Assembly: GCA_024134725.1 (NCBI GenBank)
Contig: CP099863.1
Location: forward strand, 2,103,501-2,167,500
Origin: Bacillus sp. 1780r2a1
GTDB taxonomy: Bacteria > Bacillota > Bacilli > Bacillales > Bacillaceae_H
Reading direction: 5' to 3'
Length of the DNA: 64,000 nt
Made by a program: the position numbers and the translations under genes. Positions 26,903 through 35,436 of this stretch are shown one piece after another. Numbering within the stretch: the stretch's first letter is position 1; the number at the start of each line of letters is the position of its first letter. The notes beneath the pieces were generated by a model, which was not told the origin of the DNA, did no database searches, and was given only the letters and a program-made list of their open reading frames with translations.

Positions 26903-27772
26903 TTATCCCCATTTCCCTTTAGCAACCTTCTCAACCTGTCCTCCTACATACACATCAATTCCATCACTTGTTTGCGAAGCGTTTAAATGAAGAAGTGATG
27001 GTCTACCGATCTCGTAACCCTGTTCGACTTTTACTGATATTGAATGTTTATTAAAATAATTATGATGAACAAGATAAGAAGCTAAACAGCCGTTAGAACT
27101 TCCCGTAGCGGCATCTTCAGGAATTCCATAGTAATCAGCAAAATCTCGCGCATTAATATCATGCATAGAGTCATAGGTTTCCTTTGAGAATACGAACAGC
27201 GTCTTCCCTTCTGTTGTTTGAATAAGCTGATTATATTTTAACAGGTTGACCTTTGCTTTTCTCACTGCTTCTAACGAAACGAGTGGAACGATAATGGCAG
27301 GAAGTCCTGTTGATATGTCCTGAACTGGAAAGCGATGATCAATTTCTTCGACTGCTAAGCCGAGTACATCTGCAGCGACCTTCGAATCTAATACCTTCCC
27401 AAAAGTAGGTTGGTTTTGCTTCATCCAGAATAGCTTTCCTTTTGCGTTATATGTAACAGGAATGGTTCCCGCTTTAAAGTGAAGCAAGATATCTTTTTCT
27501 TCACCATTTAAATAATCTTGCTGAATAACAAATGCCGTACCTAACGTTGGATGGCCTGCAAAAGGAACTTCTTCATTAGGTGTGAAAATACGGACAGGAT
27601 ACCCTTTTTCAGTGGGCTCATTTGATAGAATAAACGTTGTTTCAGAGAAATTAATTTCCTTGGCAATTTTTTGCATCTCTTCTGTTGATAAATGTCCTGC
27701 CTCTTTAAAAACAGCCAGCTGGTTTCCCGTATACTTTCCTTGCGAAAATACGTCTACAATTGAAAATTTCAT
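26903..27772 (-). CDS. PhzF-family isomerase-like protein
   Basis: The 289-residue protein belongs to the PhzF/DapF-like fold family. Visible features are FSIVDVFSQGKYTGNQLAVF at the N terminus, INFSETTF with the catalytic-type Glu (about residue 47), FAGHPTLGTAFVI (about 75) and DAATGSSNGCLASYL (about 215). Family members isomerise or act as enzymes of unknown substrate. The start is ATG 27772 after GGGAGG; it overlaps the oxidase stop by one base (TAATG), so the pair is translationally coupled. Confidence 0.88.
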   Translation of the reverse strand: MKFSIVDVFSQGKYTGNQLAVFKEAGHLSTEEMQKIAKEINFSETTFILSNEPTEKGYPVRIFTPNEEVPFAGHPTLGTAFVIQQDYLNGEEKDILLHFKAGTIPVTYNAKGKLFWMKQNQPTFGKVLDSKVAADVLGLAVEEIDHRFPVQDISTGLPAIIVPLVSLEAVRKAKVNLLKYNQLIQTTEGKTLFVFSKETYDSMHDINARDFADYYGIPEDAATGSSNGCLASYLVHHNYFNKHSISVKVEQGYEIGRPSLLHLNASQTSDGIDVYVGGQVEKVAKGKWG

Positions 27773-28902
27773 TATTCTACCTCCCATCTACTTGCTGAGA
27801 ATAATGATAAGTCATACGGTGTTTTACCTGTAGTCACAAGGTCACTTATTACTTCACCAACAGCGCTGCTGAATTTAAATCCGTGCCCTGAAAACCCTGC
27901 TGCGAACACAACGTTTTTATACAATGGGTGCGTATCAATAATAAAGTTTTCATCTGGTGTCATCGTGTACATACACGTTTTGCCGAACTTCAGCTTTCCT
28001 ACTTGCGGCATATAGCTACGAAGTAAGTTTTCCAGTTCTGCACGATCTCCATCGTTAAAAGGCGCCATCTCTTCATTTGGATTTTGGGCTTGCTGAATGC
28101 CATCATGACGGCCTAGTTTCATACCAGCTCCATCAATGCTTGGAAACCCATAGTACATCCCACCTTTTGTATCAAATGAAAAAGCAGGGAATTCCCTTTC
28201 TCCGTAAAACTTTTCATCTGCTTCAAACCACGCAAAGGTCTTGCGGATAGGTGTTGCAGGAAGATTGAGTCCTAGCTTAGCTAACAGCTCTTTGGACCAG
28301 GCTCCGGCAGAAAGAACCAAACGTTTACCTTCATATACGTTGTCACCTGTATGCACCTTTACGCTATCTTCTGCTACTTTGATATCTTTCACAGGATGAT
28401 TCGTTAACAGCTCAGCTCCGTATTTTAACGCAAACTCTTTGTAAGTGCGAATAGCATCTTCACATTTTAAAACGCCTGAGGTTGGTTCAAAACAGCCAAT
28501 GAACGAATCCGGAACAGTGATTCCAGGAAATCTCGTATGTATTTCAACTGCGTTTAACACTTCAAGTGGTAGGTTATACGTTTTTGCACTTGCAATGACT
28601 GTTTGAATAAACGATGAGGTCTCTTCTCCTACGCTCAGTACTCCCGTTTTTAAAAAGAACGATTGTCCGCTTTCTTTTTCTAGCTCTTCCCACAGCTCTT
28701 TTGCTCGGAGTGCAAGCGGTACGTACTCTTCTCCTTCTCCGTATGCATAGCGAATAATGCGCGTCTCGCCGTGATGGCTTCCGCTCGTATGGGGTGGATC
28801 AAAGGCATCAATAAGTAAAACTCTTTGCCCTTTTTTTGCTAAAAAATAACCGGCTGCCATTCCCATCGAGCCGGCTCCAACTACAATTACGTCGTATTTC
28901 AT
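27772..28902 (-). CDS. FAD-dependent amine oxidase (sarcosine/N-methyltryptophan oxidase type)
   Basis: The 376-residue flavoprotein starts with the FAD dinucleotide motif VVGAGSMGMAAGYFLAKKGQ (residues 6-25) and shows SGSHHGETRIIRYAYGE, the monomeric sarcosine oxidase signature, near residue 44. CMYTMTPDENFIID and FAAGFSGHGFKFSSAVGE near the C terminus include the Cys that carries covalent FAD in this family. It should oxidatively demethylate or deaminate a secondary amine, making H2O2. ATG 28902 follows TTGGAGG. First gene of an operon with phzF; a fragment of a second copy lies at 26748-26875. Confidence 0.9.
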   Translation of the reverse strand: MKYDVIVVGAGSMGMAAGYFLAKKGQRVLLIDAFDPPHTSGSHHGETRIIRYAYGEGEEYVPLALRAKELWEELEKESGQSFFLKTGVLSVGEETSSFIQTVIASAKTYNLPLEVLNAVEIHTRFPGITVPDSFIGCFEPTSGVLKCEDAIRTYKEFALKYGAELLTNHPVKDIKVAEDSVKVHTGDNVYEGKRLVLSAGAWSKELLAKLGLNLPATPIRKTFAWFEADEKFYGEREFPAFSFDTKGGMYYGFPSIDGAGMKLGRHDGIQQAQNPNEEMAPFNDGDRAELENLLRSYMPQVGKLKFGKTCMYTMTPDENFIIDTHPLYKNVVFAAGFSGHGFKFSSAVGEVISDLVTTGKTPYDLSLFSASRWEVE

Positions 28903-28970
28903 AATAGCCTCCAATTTACTTAGTGAATATTTTTACTATTTTAACATATTTGAAGGTTATTACGTATAAT

Positions 28971-29006
28971 AAAACTGCTTGCCATGAAACAAGGCAAGCA
29001 GCGAAA
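28971..29006. terminator. Terminator after PepSY gene
   Basis: CTGCTTGCC pairs with GGCAAGCAG across a 9-base loop, with T-rich sequence on the minus strand after the PepSY gene stop. Confidence 0.75.
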
Positions 29007-29016
29007 AGTTACGCAC

Positions 29017-30405
29017 TTAATTTTGAACAGAGGGTATCTTTGAAAATACAAACCTATCCAACAAATATACCGCAATGATTGAAATTCCAACAAGTGGCAT
29101 GACGATCCCGAGTCCAAGCATGATAAAGAAAACAACTCTTGTCACTTTGGAGTCCTTTGATTTAGGTGGTGCTCCGGAACTTTCTTGAGGTTTTCGCTTA
29201 CGCCACATAACATACGAACTAACAATTAAACCAATTAATCCAAGACACGTAATGAGGCCAAGAATTTGATTTGCTACGCCAAATAGCCTTCCTTCATGAA
29301 GCGCAACTCCCATTGTAATTCCTTTTCCCATAATACCGTAATCATCAAAGCGAACATCGCTTAAAATAGCACCTGAATATTGATCAACGTGAAGAGTTGC
29401 ATTATCGCCGGGCTTAGTATGAGATGTTGAAATGGTATAAACACCTTTTTCACCTTGAGGCATTGAAATTGTATATGGCTTTTGAATTTTTTCAGCTTGT
29501 GCTATATCAGTCACTTTCTCAAGAGAAAGCGGCACGTAGCCAGTAACAGATGAATTGGGAACTGGAATGTTTTCTGCAGCCCACGGTATATCCTCTGCTA
29601 CGTCTTTTGTTTTAACAATTGATTCAGGCTTTTCACCAAAGCTATGTGCAAATGGTGGGTAGCCCGTGTTTGAATACGTAGCAAGTCGATTAATTTGCTC
29701 TCCCATCACTCCTGACCAAGGAAGTCCTGTTAGAATTAAAATTAACATAAATAAGGATAGCCAAAATGCAGGAACAGCGTGCATATCTCGCCAAAATATT
29801 CTTCCTTTTCGGTTAAACCTTGGCAAAACTGTTCCCCATATCGACGCTTTATTTCGTGGCCACCATATGTACAGACCCGTAATTAATAGAATAACAGCCC
29901 AGCAGGCAGCTAGCTCTACAAGTCGATTGGCAAGCGTTCCGCCAATGAGCAATTCACTATGAATCTTTTTGAAAATAGTCGTGAATTTCTCGTCATCTGA
30001 GAGAGTTCCAGCTACTTCTCCAGTGTACGGATTTATAAATGCTGAAGACATCTCTCCATTTGTCATAATCCCAATCTCAGCTGTACGAAGTGGATCATCA
30101 TAATATTTTATTGAAGTAATAGCTGCTTCTGGATACGCTTTTTGGACCTCATCTATCTGTTTTGTTGAAGATAGTATATCTCCTTTTTCTTCTACGTAAT
30201 ACAGGTCGTGATAAAGAACTGACTCAATTTGTGGCTTAAATAAATACACCGCACCGCTAAACGCTAATATGATTAAAAATGGTGCAAAAATAAGTCCTGC
30301 ATAAAAATGCCACCTCCACACTGTTTGATAAATAGCGGCTGAGGTTTTCTTTTTGTGTACCTCTCTTTGTCTTTTTGGTTTTGGTGTTAATTTAACTGCT
30401 TCCAC
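29017..30405 (-). CDS. PepSY-associated membrane protein (PiuB-like)
   Basis: The 462-residue protein has an N-terminal membrane helix (VWRWHFYAGLIFAPFLIILAFSG), an extracytoplasmic PepSY-type region (EVQKAYPEAAITSIKYY), further helices around LVELAACWAVILLITGLYIWW and the C terminus, and conserved HxxxG-type histidines (MHAVPAFW, LHEGRLFG). Such proteins are linked to iron/siderophore reduction or uptake in many bacteria. The start is GTG at 30405 after GGGGGAG. Confidence 0.85.
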   Translation of the reverse strand: MEAVKLTPKPKRQREVHKKKTSAAIYQTVWRWHFYAGLIFAPFLIILAFSGAVYLFKPQIESVLYHDLYYVEEKGDILSSTKQIDEVQKAYPEAAITSIKYYDDPLRTAEIGIMTNGEMSSAFINPYTGEVAGTLSDDEKFTTIFKKIHSELLIGGTLANRLVELAACWAVILLITGLYIWWPRNKASIWGTVLPRFNRKGRIFWRDMHAVPAFWLSLFMLILILTGLPWSGVMGEQINRLATYSNTGYPPFAHSFGEKPESIVKTKDVAEDIPWAAENIPVPNSSVTGYVPLSLEKVTDIAQAEKIQKPYTISMPQGEKGVYTISTSHTKPGDNATLHVDQYSGAILSDVRFDDYGIMGKGITMGVALHEGRLFGVANQILGLITCLGLIGLIVSSYVMWRKRKPQESSGAPPKSKDSKVTRVVFFIMLGLGIVMPLVGISIIAVYLLDRFVFSKIPSVQN

Positions 30406-30626
30406 CCAATGCTCCCCCTAGTATCAGATCTATACAAATTAAGTAATGAACGCAATAAGTTAACGCTTACAATATTGATATCATTACTTATTCACCTTTA
30501 GTTATACTAAATAAATGTGTGGAAAAAATGAAACCTAAAAAAATTGTTGCTTTATTTCGAAAATATACGAAAAACGAATTGACAGACGTTATAGAGATTT
30601 ATAAAATAAAAGAGAACATACATATC

Positions 30627-30698
30627 GGGGCGTTAGTTCAGCGGGAGAATACTTCGCTGGCAGCGAAGGGGTCAGGGGTTCGAATCCCCTACGCTCCA
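30627..30698 (+). tRNA. tRNA-Ala (anticodon GGC)
   Basis: A 72-base cloverleaf folds fully: acceptor GGGGCGT/ACGCTCC, D-stem GTTC/GAAT, anticodon stem CTTCG/CGAAG with loop CTGGCAG (anticodon GGC), T-stem AGGGG/CCCCT with loop TTCGAAT. The acceptor contains G3:U70, the alanine identity element. No CCA is encoded. A strong terminator follows immediately. Confidence 0.93.
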
Positions 30699-30699
30699 T

Positions 30700-30741
30700 A
30701 AGAAAAGAGAGGTCTTTCTATAGAAAGACCTCTCTTTTCTT
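30700..30741. terminator. Terminator after tRNA-Ala
   Basis: A near-perfect long palindrome centred at 30720/30721 (AAGAAAAGAGAGGTCTTTCT and its complement). A degraded relative is found at 33076-33117. Confidence 0.85.
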
Positions 30742-30811
30742 ATCATTTTTTTCTTAATTGAAATAGATTAGATTGATGAATTGAAAGCAAAATAAGCACT
30801 CAGACTCGAAT

Positions 30812-31750
30812 TTAGTCTAGTTCTCTCACTTCAAAAGGAAGCAATTCTCTTTCAAGCTGAGCTCGATGAGTTTCATACTGCTTAGGCAGCATCAATTTTT
30901 CTCCCATTGTTTCGTGTGACTCATCATGTGCAAAGCCTGGTGGATCTGTTGCAATTTCAAATAGAATTTCGCCATGTTCTTTAAAGTAAATAGCATTAAA
31001 ATAGTTTCGATCTCGAACAGCTGTGACTCCATATCCATTACTAGCTACGTGTTTTTGCCACTCTAACTGGTCCTCATCGTTTTCAGCACGCCATGCAATA
31101 TGGTGAACGGTTCCAACGCCCATTTGTCCACGACCGATTGGCGTTAGCTTTAAATCAATGATATTTCCGATATCAGCAGATGATTGAAAACGAATGAAAT
31201 CTCCTTCCTCACCTACTTTTTCAAGACCCATAACATCTTCTAATAACTTGGCAGTTTCTTCAGGACGAGCAGATAATAATGTTGCTCCCCCAAAGCCTTT
31301 AATCGCTACTTCAGGTGTAACCTCACCGAATTGCCACGTGTTTTTTTCACCAGCTTCTCTTTCAACAATTTCTAAATGTAAACCATGAGGATCGTCAAAT
31401 TCTAAATATTGTTCTCCGAATCGTTCCATCTTTGTTATCGGAATATTAAATTTTGATAATCTCTGCTCCCAAAATTCCATGGCGCCCTTTGGCACTACGT
31501 ATGAAGTTACACCTACTTGACCATCACCTATTACTCCTTGGCGTGCTCCTGCCCACGGGAAAAAGGTAATAATGGTTCCTGGCTTTCCAGCTTCATCACC
31601 AAAGTAAAGATGATACGTACCTGGATCATCAAAATTGACTGTTTGTTTGACTAAGCGTAAACCTAGTACACCAGCATAAAAATCAACATTTTCCTGTGGA
31701 TGACCTACAATCGCTGTAATATGATGGATTCCTGTAGTTATTTTTGTCAT
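30812..31750 (-). CDS. mhqO: Ring-cleaving VOC dioxygenase (MhqO-like)
   Basis: The 312-residue protein contains two tandem VOC domains: ITTGIHHITAIVGHPQENVDFYAGVLGLRLVKQTVNFDDPGTYHLYFGD for the first and GTVHHIAWRAENDEDQ in the second, with the metal ligand pattern H...H...E (E in ILFEIATD). Length and sequence match the MhqO/YdfO hydroquinone-specific dioxygenases of Bacillus. These detoxify quinones. A 28-base near-palindrome of MhqR-operator type lies about 140 bases upstream. The start follows GGGAG. Confidence 0.88.
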   Translation of the reverse strand: MTKITTGIHHITAIVGHPQENVDFYAGVLGLRLVKQTVNFDDPGTYHLYFGDEAGKPGTIITFFPWAGARQGVIGDGQVGVTSYVVPKGAMEFWEQRLSKFNIPITKMERFGEQYLEFDDPHGLHLEIVEREAGEKNTWQFGEVTPEVAIKGFGGATLLSARPEETAKLLEDVMGLEKVGEEGDFIRFQSSADIGNIIDLKLTPIGRGQMGVGTVHHIAWRAENDEDQLEWQKHVASNGYGVTAVRDRNYFNAIYFKEHGEILFEIATDPPGFAHDESHETMGEKLMLPKQYETHRAQLERELLPFEVRELD

Positions 31751-31887
31751 TCTTCATCTCTCCCTTACCATATTTTAATAATTATTTTAATTGTCCTTCA
31801 TAAAGCAATGGAATATTCAATCTAACCAAAATTACCTAGGTACGCTATATAAAAGATATCCCTTTAACAAACTCAAATGATTAAACT

Positions 31888-31915
31888 GATAATATCTCGA
31901 ATTCAAGATATTATC
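31888..31915. promoter_or_regulatory. MhqR-type operator upstream of mhqO
   Basis: The core TATCTCGAATTCAAGATA sits in a 28-base inverted repeat with only one mismatch. The known Bacillus MhqR box is TATCTcgaAtTCgAGATA. No MhqR gene is in this window. Confidence 0.78.
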
Positions 31916-32005
31916 CAAAAATTCATATGTTTAACTTCTAGAGTAACAAAGTATACGTATCTAACTACTTTTAATAAATTATTCTTTACTTGACCATGTT
32001 TCCTT

Positions 32006-32404
32006 TTAGAAAATAAGGGCGTCGATTGCGTAGTATCCTGGACCGATTATAGCAATACTAATAGCAACAACTAATAATGTAAGGTTATATTCATAACCAT
32101 TTTGTGTTGACCAGTAGCCGTTTGGACCATGTACCTTAATAATAGCTATTAACATTGTTCCCGCAATCATAAGAGCCGCAAGAGGTGTAAGAAAGCCTAC
32201 AGCAAATAAAGCACCACCTACAAGTTCTGATAACCCAGCTATTAAGGCCATTCTAACACCCGGTTTCATTCCAATGGACTCAAACCACCCTCCTGTTCCT
32301 TTTAATCCATGACCACCAAACCATCCGAATAATTTCTGAGCTCCATGGGCCATAAATGACAATCCAATTACTAAACGAATTAATAATAAACCAATACTAA
32401 TCAT
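32006..32404 (-). CDS. mhqP: DoxX-family membrane protein (MhqP-like)
   Basis: A 132-residue four-helix DoxX protein (LVIGLSFMAHGAQKLFGWFGGHGLKGTGGWFESIGM is the typical first-half signature, with GLSELVGGALFAVGFLTPLAALMIAGTML following). DoxX-type MhqP is encoded next to MhqO in Bacillus and induced by quinones through MhqR. Here mhqP lies upstream of mhqO with a 255-base gap, and each has its own MhqR-type operator, so they are two transcription units. The start follows TAGGAGG. Confidence 0.82.
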   Translation of the reverse strand: MISIGLLLIRLVIGLSFMAHGAQKLFGWFGGHGLKGTGGWFESIGMKPGVRMALIAGLSELVGGALFAVGFLTPLAALMIAGTMLIAIIKVHGPNGYWSTQNGYEYNLTLLVVAISIAIIGPGYYAIDALIF

Positions 32405-32652
32405 TTTTAATTCCTCCTATTTTTTTATAATTTTTATTAACTTTGATGATTATAGTTAGCAATACTGTATTTCCCCAAAACCCTAATGAGAGATTTCTTC
32501 TTTATCACTAAAAGCTATAAATAAATCTTCAATAACTTTTTGATTTTAAATTTAGAAGCTTTCTGAAGGGTTAAAAACGGTTTCTGCTAAACTTTTATTC
32601 AATATCATCACTTTCTACTTCTAATTTTAATTAAATTTATCTTTAATTAAAA

Positions 32653-32700
32653 TATCTTTAATTCGAGATAATTATAAAACGAACGTCATTTCATTGTCAA
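32653..32700 (-). promoter_or_regulatory. mhqP promoter with MhqR-type operator
   Basis: On the minus strand TTGACA (32695-32700), an 18-base spacer and TATAAT (32671-32676) form a near-consensus sigma-A promoter. It is followed immediately by an MhqR-like box, TATCTCGAATTAAAGATA (32653-32670). A bound repressor would cover the start site. Confidence 0.85.
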
Positions 32701-33027
32701 TATAAATTTTTATTTATGATGAGAATACCTTAATAAAGCTATGATTCACCGCTTTTTATTGCTTATATTTCCTTCTATGCTCCCTGTATAGTGCCAGAAA
32801 ACGGACGTCACGAAATTCTTGAAGTATGTAGAATAGCTTTCCTTAATTAAAGGTGATATTGATCGTAAGTTATAGATAGACATCTAAAACTATTTCGTTT
32901 AAATGCCGCTGCTCATAAAGCTAAAGAAATAAACGTTTATTTTTTTATGTAATTAATACTATATATTAATCGTTTGTTGAGTAATTGATAATTTTTAACA
33001 ACAAATCATCTGTTTAAGTAACCTTTG

Positions 33028-33048
33028 CGCTGGCAGCGTAGGGGTCAG
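33028..33048 (+). pseudogene. Degenerate tRNA-Ala remnant
   Basis: The 21 bases CGCTGGCAGCG plus TAGGGGTCAG match the anticodon loop and variable region of the intact tRNA-Ala at 30627-30698, with one mismatch. The T-arm and acceptor are lost. A hairpin related to that tRNA's own terminator follows at the same relative place. Confidence 0.65.
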
Positions 33049-33075
33049 AAATCCAACCTTCATACAATCCACCAC

Positions 33076-33117
33076 AAAAAAAGAGAAGCCTTCTATAAAA
33101 AAGACTTCTCCTTTTTG
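33076..33117. terminator. Terminator, relative of tRNA terminator
   Basis: AAAAAGAGAAG pairs with CTTCTCCTTTTT. Base by base it resembles the tRNA terminator at 30700-30741. It can also terminate the small basic protein gene on the minus strand. Confidence 0.7.
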
Positions 33118-33164
33118 TTTTTTAGCATTATTTTTATACTGCTTATTAGTACCCATCGTTTTAC

Positions 33165-33359
33165 TCAGCTACTAAAGAAACTACCACTCTTCCGTTTTCT
33201 TTTATAGTGGTGGTGACCATAACTGTCGTGACGATTACGACTTCTTCTATAGTCGTCACTACTACTGTAGCTCTTAAAAGATTTTGACTTTCTTCTCTTA
33301 TAATCACTGCTGCTGTAATGCTTATTATTCGTTAATGAATTAAACAGCTTCTTAAACAT
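33165..33359 (-). CDS. Small basic Ser/Lys/Arg/Tyr/His-rich protein behind a Mn riboswitch
   Basis: The 64-residue protein is strongly basic and low-complexity (SSSDYKRRKSKSFKSYSSSD, then SYGHHHYKRKRKSGSFFSS), with no membrane helix. A good GAGGAG site precedes the ATG. I do not recognise the family. Its leader holds a yybP-ykoY (Mn2+) aptamer and a terminator with no other gene between, so it is likely turned on by manganese. The histidine cluster might bind metal, or the basic residues might bind nucleic acid; both are guesses. Confidence 0.72.
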   Translation of the reverse strand: MFKKLFNSLTNNKHYSSSDYKRRKSKSFKSYSSSDDYRRSRNRHDSYGHHHYKRKRKSGSFFSS

Positions 33360-33401
33360 AAATAGTCACTCCTCATACTCACTTTTAATTGATAAAAATA
33401 A

Positions 33402-33440
33402 AAAAACGCTTTTATCTCTTTAGTAGATAAAAGCGTTTGA
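33402..33440 (-). terminator. Expression-platform terminator of Mn riboswitch
   Basis: A 14-base perfect stem, AAACGCTTTTATCT (33425-33438 side) with AGATAAAAGCGTTT, ending in a T-run on the minus strand. It lies between the aptamer and the small basic protein gene. Confidence 0.85.
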
Positions 33441-33474
33441 TTTATAAAGACACACCTTACCTAACTAAAAACGT

Positions 33475-33570
33475 AGGCAAAGGTCTTGCTAACAATTAAG
33501 ATTGCCAACAAAGCCGGAAACTCATTGTTTCGTAATGACGACTGTGTTGTACAGCTACTCCCCTTTGGAG
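33475..33570 (-). promoter_or_regulatory. yybP-ykoY (manganese) riboswitch aptamer
   Basis: The minus strand shows the family landmarks in order: CAAAGGGGAGTAGCTG, then CAGTCGTCATTACG, a variable hairpin, then GCAAGACCTTTGCC. P1 forms between CAAAGG (33562-33567) and CCTTTG (33478-33483). Both conserved internal loops that bind Mn2+ (GGGGAGUAGC and AGACCUUUG) are intact. Usual downstream genes are Mn exporters; here the gene is a small basic protein. Confidence 0.92.
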
Positions 33571-33585
33571 TATTAAGTTTCTTCA

Positions 33586-33615
33586 ATAGTAACGTAGAAC
33601 ATTTGTGCAAGTCAA
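33586..33615 (-). promoter_or_regulatory. Promoter for Mn riboswitch transcript
   Basis: TTGACT (33610-33615), 18-base spacer, TACTAT (33586-33591) on the minus strand, 16 bases upstream of the aptamer. Confidence 0.6.
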
Positions 33616-33963
33616 TTAATAACTAATAAGTTTATTGTTCTCTAAATGTTAGTTTAACAGGAGGATATTTTGTATTTGGAATGCTGAATGTGCTTTTTTG
33701 TTGGAGTAAATGAAATTTCTATTTCTTCAATTCCTAAGAGCCTAGTGAAGAGTTTCGTTCTGGTGGTATACTAAGTGAGTTTTTGCACCGGAACCATAAA
33801 ACCAATTAAATTGTTTTGTCTTATCTTTTTTCTCAAAATTATTAACCTACTGCTTAATAAGAACATTGGAAATTATGACATCTTTGTTAACAAGAAGGTA
33901 TTCTCCTTCCTTACCTCGAAGTAAGCTATTTGTAGAAAAAAATGGTAAAGGAGAAAAAACCTT
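33616..33963. other. Intergenic region, promoters only
   Basis: About 350 AT-rich bases upstream of the serine hydrolase gene. Apart from probable promoter sequence I see nothing specific. Confidence 0.4.
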
Positions 33964-35436
33964 ATGCAAAAAATAAAGTCGTCTCTTACAGATCACCTGC
34001 GTAATTGTACAAAAGAAATGATGAAAAAGCTAAATGTACCAGGAGCAGCAGTCGCAATCGTAAAAGATGGAGAGATTGTTCTTTCTGAAGGATTTGGATA
34101 CCGTGACGTTGAACACAAAAAACCCGTTACACCGAGCACGCTGTTTGCAATTGGCTCATCTACAAAAGCTTTTGGTACCCTTTCTCTAAGTTTACTTGCT
34201 CAACAACGAAAGTTTGACTGGGATGAACCTATTCAAACGTATCTTCCGACATTTTCACTTCATGACCCTCTTGTAAGCTCACAAACTACAGCTCGTGATT
34301 TAGCTTCCCATCGTTCTGGGGTAAGTCGTCATGAGTTATTATGGTATCAATCTTCATTCACGCGAAAAGAAATTATGGAGAAAATTAAGCACTTAGAGCT
34401 TGATGCACCATTTCGCACATCTTTTCTATATAATAATTTAATGTATGTAACTATGAGCTATATGGTAGAAAAAATCACGAACCAAACATGGGAGCAGTAT
34501 GTAAGTGAGCATATTTTGCAGCCTCTTCATATGGAAAATACAAATTTCTCAGTTACTGCTTCACAAGAAAATGATAACCACGCACTTCCATACATTGAAA
34601 AAGATAAAGATACCGTTAAAATTCCGTTGCGTAACATTGATACAGTTGGTGCTGCGGGATGCATAAACTCAACGATAGAAGATATGGCTAAGTGGATTTT
34701 ATTTCATTTAAATCAAGGGAAAGCTGGGGATCATGAACTTATTACATCAAATTTACTGCAGCAAATGTATGAACCGCATATTCCAATTCCTGATGATCCG
34801 CTTCTATCTACATCAGAAACAACGCTAACTTGCTACGGACTTGGGTGGTTTATTAGTGCATATCGCGGTTACAAAGTCATTCATCACGGTGGGAACATTG
34901 ATGGATTTTCAGCGCTCGTCTCTTTTATACCAGAAGAAAATATCGGCCTTGTTATTCTGACAAACGCTGGAACGACTCTACTCCCAACTTACCTTGCAAA
35001 TCAAATTTATGATGAGATTCTGGAGCTAGATGCAATCGACTGGCATAAAAGATCTGCAGAAGATACAGCTAAATTTAAAGAAATAATGAAAGAGTTAGAT
35101 AAACCTTTTCCACAAGTAAAAGAAACAAGTCCTACACATGAATTAAAAGAGTATACAGGAATATTTGAGCACCCTGCATATGGGGAAATTGAAGTTGATA
35201 TACAAAATGACCTGTTACATTTAAAATGGGGATCCCTTCATACGGAAATGAAACATCATCATTACAATATGTTCACCGTAAAGTGGGATATTTCCTATTC
35301 AGAAATGAATTTATTAATTGCATATGAAATGGAAACCGAAGGAAAGCTATCGCAGTTAAAATTAAACTTATCACCAATGCTAAGTGCAAAACCGATTGTA
35401 TTTACTAAACTCGAAGATAGAGATACAACGTCATAA
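33964..35436 (+). CDS. Serine hydrolase (class C beta-lactamase / PBP-like)
   Basis: The 490-residue protein has a class-C beta-lactamase-like domain: SxxK motif SSTK (S65, K68), YNN (about residue 158) and HHGG (about 305) replacing KTG. A C-terminal beta domain from about residue 395 (EYTGIFEHPAYGEIEVDIQNDLLHL) resembles DUF3471. There is no signal peptide, so it is probably cytoplasmic. Such enzymes are esterases or peptidases rather than true beta-lactamases. The start follows AAAGGAG. Confidence 0.87.
   Translation: MQKIKSSLTDHLRNCTKEMMKKLNVPGAAVAIVKDGEIVLSEGFGYRDVEHKKPVTPSTLFAIGSSTKAFGTLSLSLLAQQRKFDWDEPIQTYLPTFSLHDPLVSSQTTARDLASHRSGVSRHELLWYQSSFTRKEIMEKIKHLELDAPFRTSFLYNNLMYVTMSYMVEKITNQTWEQYVSEHILQPLHMENTNFSVTASQENDNHALPYIEKDKDTVKIPLRNIDTVGAAGCINSTIEDMAKWILFHLNQGKAGDHELITSNLLQQMYEPHIPIPDDPLLSTSETTLTCYGLGWFISAYRGYKVIHHGGNIDGFSALVSFIPEENIGLVILTNAGTTLLPTYLANQIYDEILELDAIDWHKRSAEDTAKFKEIMKELDKPFPQVKETSPTHELKEYTGIFEHPAYGEIEVDIQNDLLHLKWGSLHTEMKHHHYNMFTVKWDISYSEMNLLIAYEMETEGKLSQLKLNLSPMLSAKPIVFTKLEDRDTTS

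Larger units (their letters stand above)
32405..33075. other. Intergenic region with promoter and tRNA remnant
   Basis: About 670 bases. It holds the mhqP promoter and operator (32653-32700) and a degenerate piece of a tRNA (33028-33048). No protein gene is supported in the rest. Confidence 0.55.

Noticed and set aside
30472-30487. Possible Fur box upstream of the PepSY gene
   Set aside because: Only the short palindrome TGATATCA is clear; too far from the 19-base Fur consensus to call.
30519-30701. Open frame overlapping the tRNA gene
   Set aside because: It runs through the tRNA-Ala and has no ribosome binding site.
33025-33207. 60-codon plus-strand frame
   Set aside because: It crosses the tRNA remnant and a terminator and lies opposite the small basic protein gene.
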